Shown here one piece after another: positions 1-4,848 of a stretch of 6,771 nt of DNA. The notes under the pieces were generated by a model, which saw only the letters and a list, made by a program, of their open reading frames with translations, made no database searches and had not been told where the DNA came from. A program made the position numbers and the translations under genes. How positions within the stretch are numbered: position 1 is the stretch's first letter; every line of letters begins with the position of its first letter. This DNA comes from a bacterium. Its GTDB lineage: Bacteria; Babelota; Babeliae; Babelales; Vermiphilaceae. The stretch lies in the NCBI GenBank assembly GCA_030626185.1, contig DAOUPL010000044.1, positions 1 through 6,771 of the forward strand, written 5' to 3'.

Positions 1-759
1 AACAACACCTGTTGGGACATGCGTAATGCGCACGGCAGAATCAGTAGTATTTACATGTTGACCACCAGCGCCACTTGCACGAAATACATCGATGCGTAAG
101 TCAGCAGGATTGACATTCATTTCAACTTCTTTTGCTTCTGGCATCACTGCAACAGTCACCGTTGAGGTATGCACGCGACCAGATGTTTCTGTTTGTGGCA
201 CACGTTGCACACGATGGACACCAGATTCACTTTTTAATACTCCAAATGCATTTTTGCCTTTGATGTGTAATACAATTTCACGATACCCACCAACGTCTGT
301 TGGGCTTTCGCTTTCGATAGATATTTGCCAATTTTTTTTTGATGCATAATGTGTATACATTTTCATCAAATCACCAACAAACAATGATGCTTCTTGCCCA
401 CCAGCGCCTGCACGAATCTCAAGATAAACAGAACGATCATCACGCTCATCGGGTGGTGCTAATTGATCTTCTAATTGCTTTGCCAAAAGATTTTTTTGCG
501 TAGTAAGTTCTTCAAACTCTTGGACATACAAAAGTTTAAACTCTTTGTCTTGTGCTTGATCAAGCTCTTGCTTGGTAACTTCAATTTCACGATCAAGTTG
601 TTGCAATATTTTAAATTGCTCTACCAGAACACCAAGATGAGATGATTCTTTTTGTATATTTTGACGATCAACACGTGAAAGATTTGGATCACTCAAGCGA
701 TCTAATAAAGTTGCATGACGCTGTATTAAAAGATCCCATTGGCTAATTTCTAAAACCAC
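1..759 (-). CDS. prfA: Peptide chain release factor 1 (RF-1), 3' part outside the window
   Basis: RF-1 recognises UAA and UAG in the ribosomal A site and triggers hydrolysis of peptidyl-tRNA in the cytosol. The reading frame is open from a GTG at 759-757 to base 1, giving 253 residues of a protein usually about 355 long; the missing C-terminal part lies beyond the left edge, so this is an edge cut and not a broken gene. Visible in order: a helical N-terminal domain (about 1-110), a conserved RAGAGGQEASLF stretch (about 116-127), HRVQRVPQTE with the PxT stop-codon-reading tripeptide at 188-190, and SGAGGQHVNTTDSAVRITH with the catalytic GGQ at 232-234. These positions match the family numbering, which supports the GTG start; an in-frame TAA lies a little upstream and the ribosome site is weak. 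The PxT motif and overall similarity separate it from RF-2, which carries SPF. It follows rpmE by 17 bases, a common housekeeping pairing, and is probably co-transcribed with it. Confidence 0.96.
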   Translation of the reverse strand, partial: MVLEISQWDLLIQRHATLLDRLSDPNLSRVDRQNIQKESSHLGVLVEQFKILQQLDREIEVTKQELDQAQDKEFKLLYVQEFEELTTQKNLLAKQLEDQLAPPDERDDRSVYLEIRAGAGGQEASLFVGDLMKMYTHYASKKNWQISIESESPTDVGGYREIVLHIKGKNAFGVLKSESGVHRVQRVPQTETSGRVHTSTVTVAVMPEAKEVEMNVNPADLRIDVFRASGAGGQHVNTTDSAVRITHVPTGVV

Positions 760-776
760 AATAATTCTTTTATTCG

Positions 777-986
777 TTAAGATTTTTTAGCGTTGCCAAA
801 CTTTTTATTAAATTTCTCAATACGACCAGCCGTATCAACAAACTTTTGTTCGCCAGTATAAAATGGATGACATGCTGAACACATAGTTACTTTAAGCTCT
901 TTTGCTGTAGAGCGTGTTGCAAATGAGTTGCCACATGCGCATGTTGCAGTAATTTCATTTTGTGTTGGATGAGTGTTTTTTTTCAT
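777..986 (-). CDS. rpmE: 50S ribosomal protein L31, zinc-binding type
   Basis: A small, Lys-rich protein of the large ribosomal subunit (69 residues, the usual L31 length). It carries the two cysteine pairs of the zinc-binding (C+) form: C16 and C18 in CACGNSF, and C36 and C39 in MCSACHPFYTG. HPFYTG followed by a conserved region ending in GRIEKF is characteristic of L31. The ATG at 986-984 is preceded by AAAAGG with a 5-base spacer to the start, a clear Shine-Dalgarno site. A sigma-70-like promoter candidate lies about 50-75 bases upstream. The stop is 17 bases before the prfA start, so the two are likely one operon. All four cysteines are present, which suggests the zinc-containing paralogue made in zinc-replete cells; no zinc-free copy is visible here. 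Confidence 0.97.
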   Translation of the reverse strand: MKKNTHPTQNEITATCACGNSFATRSTAKELKVTMCSACHPFYTGEQKFVDTAGRIEKFNKKFGNAKKS

Positions 987-1033
987 TTGTGCCTTTTAAT
1001 CGTCAATATTATTGTAATAGGTAAACATTATTA

Positions 1034-1062
1034 AAAATACCCGACAAGTCGCCAAATGTAAA
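1034..1062 (-). promoter_or_regulatory. Candidate sigma-70 promoter for rpmE-prfA
   Basis: On the minus strand TTTACA (1062-1057, 5 of 6 matches to TTGACA) is separated by exactly 17 bases from TATTTT (1039-1034, 4 of 6 to TATAAT). Transcription would start near 1027 and give a leader of about 40 bases before the rpmE ATG. This is motif matching only; in an A+T-rich gap such matches can arise by chance. Confidence 0.45.
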
Positions 1063-1126
1063 GCCAAAACATGCTAATCGATTGCATAATAGCAAAATAC
1101 CCTCCGATAGCGCGAATTAATACCAA

Positions 1127-1158
1127 TTGAAAAGAACCTTAAAATGTGCTACTATAAT
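1127..1158 (+). promoter_or_regulatory. Candidate promoter for the alpha/beta-hydrolase gene
   Basis: A perfect TATAAT (-10) stands at 1153-1158, 26 bases before the ATG at 1185. The best upstream match is TTGAAA at 1127-1132 (5 of 6), but the spacer is 20 bases, longer than the optimal 17, so the -35 assignment is weak. The implied leader is about 20 bases and contains the ribosome site GGAGA at 1174-1178. The rest of 987-1184 holds no gene or repeat that I can support. Confidence 0.45.
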
Positions 1159-1184
1159 AAAAGATATTTTTATGGAGACCAATT

Positions 1185-2336
1185 ATGAACAATACGAAAA
1201 AATTACTACTCGCATGCGGCATACTACTCATGCTGTTTTTTATCACCCTTGTGGTAAATAAGCTATTTTTCACTCCTCATCGCTACACAACTGATCAATT
1301 TAGCTGGACACAAAACCAAACACATCCAACGTACACTGTCTATTTTCAAGGTGTGCTTGGTTCACAAGCTGTAGGTGCACGTTACACCGGCAACCGTGGC
1401 TTTATCGCGACAACTGGTGAATGGTTATCAGCGCCAAAAAACGGTGTTGATATCGTCTATAATCTTTTTCCTGCAACAATTATTAGTGAAGTACAACCAT
1501 TTGAACATGAACAACTTGATAAAAATGTATTCACGCAATCAGCACGAAAAGCTGTTGATGAGATTTATAATCAACTATTTGGTATTGTTGCATTACGCGA
1601 AATTCCTGATCATTTTGTAAATCAACCGTATTACACCAACAATGACGATCTTGGTAAATCAGCACTCTTTTATACAATTAGCCTTGATAAAATTAGTGGC
1701 GCACAAGAAAAAGACATCAAGCGTCATAAAACAAAAATGATGGTCTTTGATAAATTTTGCACTACACACAAAATTAACAAACCACGTGTTGTATTGTTTG
1801 GTGACTCTCGCGGTGCAGCAGCAACACTTGTCAGCATTGCAACAAATCACAACGATCCATTGTACAAAAACGTAAAACTCGTTCTTCTTGAAGGTTGCTT
1901 TGATGATGTTAAAAACGTAGTAAAAAATCATTTTATTGGAAAAAATCTTCCTACAAAAATACAAGAGTTAATTTATAAAACTGGCACTGAAATCACACAA
2001 CACGACGAAAATGGCCCAACACCACTAACTCTTGCTGATAAATTTCCCCATCACATTCCAGTAATATTTATGACATCAAAAAAAGATGAAATCGTTTCTA
2101 GTGAATGTACCAAAAATCTTGCTAACGCTGTAGCGCAAACTAGTCATCCACACGTATATCTTATTGAGTTAGAACGTGCTGGGCATAAAAATTATCCATT
2201 TAATAACAAACAAGATACGCTTACGTATCTGAATGCAGTACATAGCTTGTATAAAAAGTTTGGCCTTGCGCACATTAAACAACATGCACAACTAACAAAC
2301 GAAGAATTAAAAAAATACCACCTTAATCACAGATAA
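1185..2336 (+). CDS. Membrane-anchored alpha/beta-hydrolase, substrate unknown
   Basis: A 383-residue protein with one N-terminal hydrophobic segment (about 7-29) after a short basic start (NNTKK), so probably anchored in the cytoplasmic membrane with the catalytic domain outside, or exported by an uncleaved signal. The body looks like an alpha/beta-hydrolase fold: a first strand TVYFQGVLGS (51-60), the nucleophile elbow VVLFGDSRGAA with GxSxG at 206-210 (Ser208), a late strand PVIFMTSKKDEIV with Asp301, and RAGHKNY with His334. Order and spacing fit a Ser-Asp-His triad, so the enzyme looks competent for ester, amide or thioester hydrolysis; nothing identifies the substrate. The ATG follows GGAGA with a good spacer. 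Residues 60-200 match no subfamily that I recognise. It is the only plus-strand gene here, and its last 10 bases overlap the end of the converging ATPase gene. A peptidase, lipase or acyltransferase are all possible; the fold is far surer than the role. Confidence 0.85.
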   Translation: MNNTKKLLLACGILLMLFFITLVVNKLFFTPHRYTTDQFSWTQNQTHPTYTVYFQGVLGSQAVGARYTGNRGFIATTGEWLSAPKNGVDIVYNLFPATIISEVQPFEHEQLDKNVFTQSARKAVDEIYNQLFGIVALREIPDHFVNQPYYTNNDDLGKSALFYTISLDKISGAQEKDIKRHKTKMMVFDKFCTTHKINKPRVVLFGDSRGAAATLVSIATNHNDPLYKNVKLVLLEGCFDDVKNVVKNHFIGKNLPTKIQELIYKTGTEITQHDENGPTPLTLADKFPHHIPVIFMTSKKDEIVSSECTKNLANAVAQTSHPHVYLIELERAGHKNYPFNNKQDTLTYLNAVHSLYKKFGLAHIKQHAQLTNEELKKYHLNHR

Positions 2337-2989
2337 TGTTTTATGTAAGTTGATTGTTCGCAAGCAATAGAATTATCACAATATTCTTGTATCTTTCCTG
2401 ATTCAAGATAATAGATACGATCTTTTATCAAATTAATAAACTGTGTATCTTGCGTTGAAAGAGCAATGGTTAAGTTGTCTTTTTTTAACGAATTCAAAAT
2501 TTCTACTAATCCTTGTGTATTATCAGGATCAAGCGAAGCTGTTGGTTCATCAAGAATTAATACTTGTGGTTCTAAACACAATGCTCGTGCAATGGCAGTA
2601 CGTTGTTGCTGACCACCAGAGATTTCTGAGGGATACTTATCAACATGCAATACTATCCCTAACTGCTTTAACAAACGATAAGCACGTTTTTTAGCTTCTT
2701 CTTTTGATAATCCATAAACTACCATTGGATCAACGCAATTTTGCAATACTGTACGATGTGGAAACAAATTAAACTGTTGAAAAACATAACCAATGCTATG
2801 CGCGCGATCAATCTTTATCGCACCAGTTGATGGCTTTACCAACCCGACAATAGCTTTGAGTAATGTTGTTTTCCCTGCACCACTGGGGCCAATAAAGCTC
2901 GTAATATGCCCACGCTTTAATTCACATGAAATATCGGTGAGAATATGTTCTTTATTAATTTCTACTGATAGTTTATCAATAATCACCAT
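2327..2989 (-). CDS. Polar amino-acid ABC importer, ATP-binding subunit (GlnQ/HisP/ArtP-like)
   Basis: The cytosolic ATPase that drives the amino-acid importer encoded by the two genes before it. In 220 residues it shows Walker A GPSGAGKTT (34-42), a Q-loop in YVFQQFNLFPH (Q71/Q72), the ABC signature ISGGQQQR (123-130), Walker B VLILDEPTA (143-151, catalytic Glu148) and the D-loop SLDP (152-155). The FQQFNLFPH stretch is typical of the polar amino-acid branch, and the permease partner agrees. Odd point: the H-loop, normally T-H-E, reads S-T-Q-D, with Gln180 (codon CAA, 2452-2450) in place of the switch histidine; all other catalytic residues are intact. The length is slightly below the usual 240-250. 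The ATG overlaps the permease end by 14 bases and has GGCGGA six bases upstream; the stop lies inside the end of the convergent hydrolase gene. Which amino acid is moved cannot be told from this subunit. Confidence 0.95.
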   Translation of the reverse strand: MVIIDKLSVEINKEHILTDISCELKRGHITSFIGPSGAGKTTLLKAIVGLVKPSTGAIKIDRAHSIGYVFQQFNLFPHRTVLQNCVDPMVVYGLSKEEAKKRAYRLLKQLGIVLHVDKYPSEISGGQQQRTAIARALCLEPQVLILDEPTASLDPDNTQGLVEILNSLKKDNLTIALSTQDTQFINLIKDRIYYLESGKIQEYCDNSIACEQSTYIKHYL

Positions 2990-3629
2990 AACGCATCCGC
3001 CTTTCTAAAGTAATAAGAAAACCTTGCAATAAAGCTGAAAAAAACAGATAAATAAAAGCAATAGCCATGTAAACCGGAAAGGGATTAAGTTCGCGAGAAA
3101 TAATGTTCATCCCCGTACGCGTAAGTTCTGTTACTCCTATTGTTGCAAACAATGATGTACTTTTAAGTAACTGCTCACATTCACCAAAAAGAGCTGGCGC
3201 AATAAACCTAATAACTTGCGGAAAAACAACATGACGCAATGTTTTATAATTTGAATATCCCAATACAAAACATGCATCCCATTGGCCTTGAGGAATAGCA
3301 TTTATTCCTGCACGCATAATTTCAGTCACATAACCACCAGAACAAAATGCTAAAGCGCTACATGCTGCAGTAAAACCAGACAATGAAATACCAAAAGTTG
3401 CAGGAAACACAAAATAGACAATCAATATCTGCACATATGCAGGAATTCCTTTTGCCACAAATGTATAGATCCGAATCGGTACCGCAAACTCTGCGCGATA
3501 AAAACGATTACAACTCAACACACCGAACAAAACGCCCACAGTTAAACTTATACACGCAGTGACTATCCATGCCGCAACCGTAATGCTTGTACCTTTTACA
3601 AATAACATTGCGTAAGGTAAAAGACTCAT
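2976..3629 (-). CDS. Polar amino-acid ABC importer, membrane permease (HisM/GlnP/ArtQ-like)
   Basis: An inner-membrane subunit of the importer, probably working as a homodimer because only one permease gene is present. I place the start at the ATG at 3629-3627, giving 217 residues: its first base is the last base of the binding-protein TGA (TGATG), and GGGA lies 9 bases upstream. An in-frame ATG at 3644-3642 would add five residues (MGYIV) but has only poly-A before it. Family marks, in numbering from the shorter start: GTSITVAAWIV (13-23), KGIPAYVQILIVYF (60-73), the cytoplasmic EAA-type loop with GINAIPQGQWDACFVLGYS (108-126), which contacts the ATPase, and TSLFATIGVTELTR (158-171). About five hydrophobic segments are visible, the usual layout. 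In the EAA loop the core reads W-D-A-C where W-E-A-A is usual. Its end overlaps the ATPase start by 14 bases, so translation is probably coupled. Confidence 0.94.
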   Translation of the reverse strand: MSLLPYAMLFVKGTSITVAAWIVTACISLTVGVLFGVLSCNRFYRAEFAVPIRIYTFVAKGIPAYVQILIVYFVFPATFGISLSGFTAACSALAFCSGGYVTEIMRAGINAIPQGQWDACFVLGYSNYKTLRHVVFPQVIRFIAPALFGECEQLLKSTSLFATIGVTELTRTGMNIISRELNPFPVYMAIAFIYLFFSALLQGFLITLERRMRYGDY

Positions 3630-3631
3630 CA
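3627..3631 (-). promoter_or_regulatory. TGATG stop-start junction coupling binding protein to permease
   Basis: The binding-protein TGA (3631-3629) shares its A with the permease ATG (3629-3627). This is the classic arrangement for ribosome re-initiation, and it decides between the two possible permease starts. A GGGA sequence at 3642-3639 gives a 9-base spacer to this ATG, while the alternative ATG at 3644 has no recognisable ribosome site. Confidence 0.65.
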
Positions 3632-4414
3632 CAATATATCCCATTTTTTTTCAGATTGCGCGATAATACCATTTTTAATCAACGCACTTACTGCTTTTTC
3701 AACTTTTGCAGCCAAATCTTTATTATTTTTTTTAATCGCAATACCAACACCTAATACTTGATCTTCAACAGAAAGGGGTACATTCATTGTTACAATCTCT
3801 GGATATATTCGTTTGAATTTATTAGCAATAGCAGACTCTACAAAGGCAGCTGTTGCTTTACCATATTTAATATTTAACAACGCACTATCAACCTGATCGG
3901 TTAGCTTCATCTCAATATTTGGATACTTTCGCAATACTGCTTCTTGCGAAGATGCAGGTTCAACACATACAACCATGTTATCCATGTCACTTATTGATTT
4001 AATTTTTTCTGGTATTTTTTCCCAAAATAAAAGTGGATATGATTTTATTTTATCACCTTGATAGCGCACCATGACAACTTTATCCAAACGCGCTTGCGTG
4101 ATAGAAAGCCCCCAAATAATAACATCAACAGAACCTTGCTCTAAGGCTAAAAATAACGGCGTCATAGATCCAAGATCTTTAATCTCAAGATTTTTATCCA
4201 TTTGCTTTGCTAGCGCACGCGAAACATCAATATCAAATCCTTCATGCTCACCTTTTTCATTCATGCTTACCCATGGCGCATAACCACCACATGTCCCAAC
4301 AACAAAAGTATTTGCAATATGCGGCGATCGTGTTTTGGCAAAAAACCAAAATATCGCTATTGCGACACTTATACTCAAAATAATGCCACTAATTAAAAAT
4401 TTTTTATTATTCAC
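3629..4414 (-). CDS. Amino-acid ABC importer, solute-binding protein (SBP_bac_3 family)
   Basis: The extracytoplasmic receptor that captures an amino acid and hands it to the permease. It has 261 residues from a GTG start (4414-4412) overlapping the regulator end by 8 bases, with AGGA somewhat far upstream (13 bases). After NNKK, residues 6-25 form a hydrophobic segment with no lipobox cysteine and no clear signal-peptidase site, so it is probably tethered by an uncleaved anchor. Family landmarks: VVGTCGGYAPWVSMNEKGEHE followed by GFDIDVSRALAKQM (38-72), VDVIIWGLSITQARLDKV (96-113, with the carboxylate-binding Arg109), VCVEPASSQEAVL (149-161) and AAFVESAIANKF (189-200). Two pocket positions differ from the usual pattern: Cys42 where the G-T-D motif has Asp, and Glu193 where the Asp that binds the ligand amino group normally sits. 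Both hinge lobes appear complete. Specificity (Arg, Gln, His, cystine or other) cannot be assigned. Confidence 0.93.
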   Translation of the reverse strand: MNNKKFLISGIILSISVAIAIFWFFAKTRSPHIANTFVVGTCGGYAPWVSMNEKGEHEGFDIDVSRALAKQMDKNLEIKDLGSMTPLFLALEQGSVDVIIWGLSITQARLDKVVMVRYQGDKIKSYPLLFWEKIPEKIKSISDMDNMVVCVEPASSQEAVLRKYPNIEMKLTDQVDSALLNIKYGKATAAFVESAIANKFKRIYPEIVTMNVPLSVEDQVLGVGIAIKKNNKDLAAKVEKAVSALIKNGIIAQSEKKWDIL

Positions 4415-4721
4415 TTTTTTTATTCTTTCCTAATGCCTTAAGAGCAATTTTATAACCTTGAATCGGTTCATGTATTAAAGATCGCGCTACCCTGCCGATG
4501 GTTGCCAAACTCGCCCCTGTTATACCGTGTATTTCACGATACGATAATGTTTTTTCTTCTAATAACTTACAAATACGCCATCTTTCTGATAATGCATTAA
4601 GCTCTTGTGGAGTACAAAGATCCTTTAAAAAACGTTCAATATCATCAACTTTTTTTAATCGAAACAATGTTTGACAAAGGTCTTTTATGCCATCAACTGG
4701 CGTGTAATGATCATGATCCAT
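4407..4721 (-). CDS. yerC: TrpR-like transcriptional regulator, YerC/YecD family
   Basis: A small all-helical DNA-binding protein of the Trp-repressor superfamily; relatives bind DNA as dimers and some sense an amino acid. I choose the ATG at 4721 (104 residues) because AAGAAGG ends 5 bases before it; an in-frame TTG at 4739 would add six residues but lacks a properly spaced site. Numbered from the ATG: family helices in VDDIERFLKDLCTPQELNAL (25-44), SERWRICKLLEEKTLSY (45-61), then the helix-turn-helix YREIHGITGASLATIGRVAR (61-80). The L-C-T-xx-E-L...L-xx-R block and G-A-S-x-A-T-I-x-R-V are close to B. subtilis YerC as I remember it. It is the first gene of the importer operon and overlaps the binding-protein start by 8 bases. 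That placement suggests it controls its own operon in response to the imported amino acid; this is inference, since the ligand and operator are not known. Confidence 0.88.
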   Translation of the reverse strand: MDHDHYTPVDGIKDLCQTLFRLKKVDDIERFLKDLCTPQELNALSERWRICKLLEEKTLSYREIHGITGASLATIGRVARSLIHEPIQGYKIALKALGKNKKSE

Positions 4722-4726
4722 AACTG

Positions 4727-4733
4727 CCTTCTT
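4727..4733 (-). promoter_or_regulatory. Shine-Dalgarno site fixing the yerC start
   Basis: AAGAAGG on the minus strand (4733-4727) stands 5 bases before the ATG at 4721. The longer candidate start, TTG at 4739, would have only ACAGG directly abutting it, too close to act. This supports the 104-residue form of the regulator. Confidence 0.7.
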
Positions 4734-4758
4734 ATTCAACCTGTGCTATTACGTCATT

Positions 4759-4787
4759 ACAGTATCACAACAGGACGCCATTGTCCA
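4759..4787 (-). promoter_or_regulatory. Candidate extended -10 promoter of the regulator-transporter operon
   Basis: On the minus strand TGGACA (4787-4782, 5 of 6 to TTGACA) is followed after exactly 17 bases by TACTGT (4764-4759). The hexamer is only 3 of 6 to TATAAT but is preceded by TGA, making an extended -10 (TGnTACTGT). Transcription would begin near 4752 with a leader of about 30 bases before the yerC ATG. A short GGAC/GTCC dyad (4773-4786) covers the -35 end and part of the spacer. An alternative is read-through from the antiporter gene, whose stop is 127 bases upstream of yerC. Confidence 0.45.
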
Positions 4788-4792
4788 CTAAC

Positions 4793-4812
4793 AATAGAAA
4801 ATAATTTCTATT
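4793..4812. repeat. Perfect 8-bp inverted repeat upstream of the yerC promoter
   Basis: AATAGAAA (4793-4800) and TTTCTATT (4805-4812) are perfect inverted arms around a 4-base centre, ATAA. The repeat ends 5 bases upstream of the candidate -35, at about -41 to -60 relative to the predicted start. It is not followed by a T-run on either strand and its stem has only two G-C pairs, so it is a poor intrinsic terminator. A binding site for a dimeric regulator, possibly the TrpR-like protein encoded next to it, is a reasonable but untested reading. Confidence 0.55.
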
Positions 4813-4848
4813 TAAACAGATTCAATAGGGTTTTTTGTGTCTAAAAGC

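Noticed and set aside
92..349. Open plus-strand frame of 85 codons inside prfA
   Set aside because: It is antisense to the well-supported release factor gene and has no recognisable motif or ribosome site.
1041..1112. Short repeats and dyads in the divergent gap (CGACAAGTCG, TGCTA/TAGCA, repeated AAAATACCC)
   Set aside because: Arms of 4-5 bases or a single short match; not distinguishable from chance in A+T-rich DNA.
1185..1223. Possible lipobox LLAC at hydrolase residues 8-11
   Set aside because: The cysteine comes after only about four hydrophobic residues and is followed by a long hydrophobic run, so a membrane anchor fits better than a lipoprotein signal.
1659..1964. Open minus-strand frame of 101 codons inside the hydrolase gene
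   Set aside because: Cys/Phe/Ile-rich translation typical of an antisense shadow; the opposite frame carries the GxSxG and His motifs.
2353..2368. Small hairpin ATTGTT-CGCA-AGCAAT just past the hydrolase stop
   Set aside because: Six pairs including one wobble and no following T-run; it also lies within the ATPase coding region, so it is not a convincing terminator.
4773..4786. GGAC/GTCC dyad overlapping the -35 as the main operator
   Set aside because: Only 4-bp arms with a mismatched centre, easily found by chance; noted only as a secondary possibility in the promoter entry.
4831..4836. Run of six T on the plus strand as a terminator tail
   Set aside because: No plus-strand gene ends nearby and no stable G-C-rich stem precedes it; on the minus strand it reads as A.
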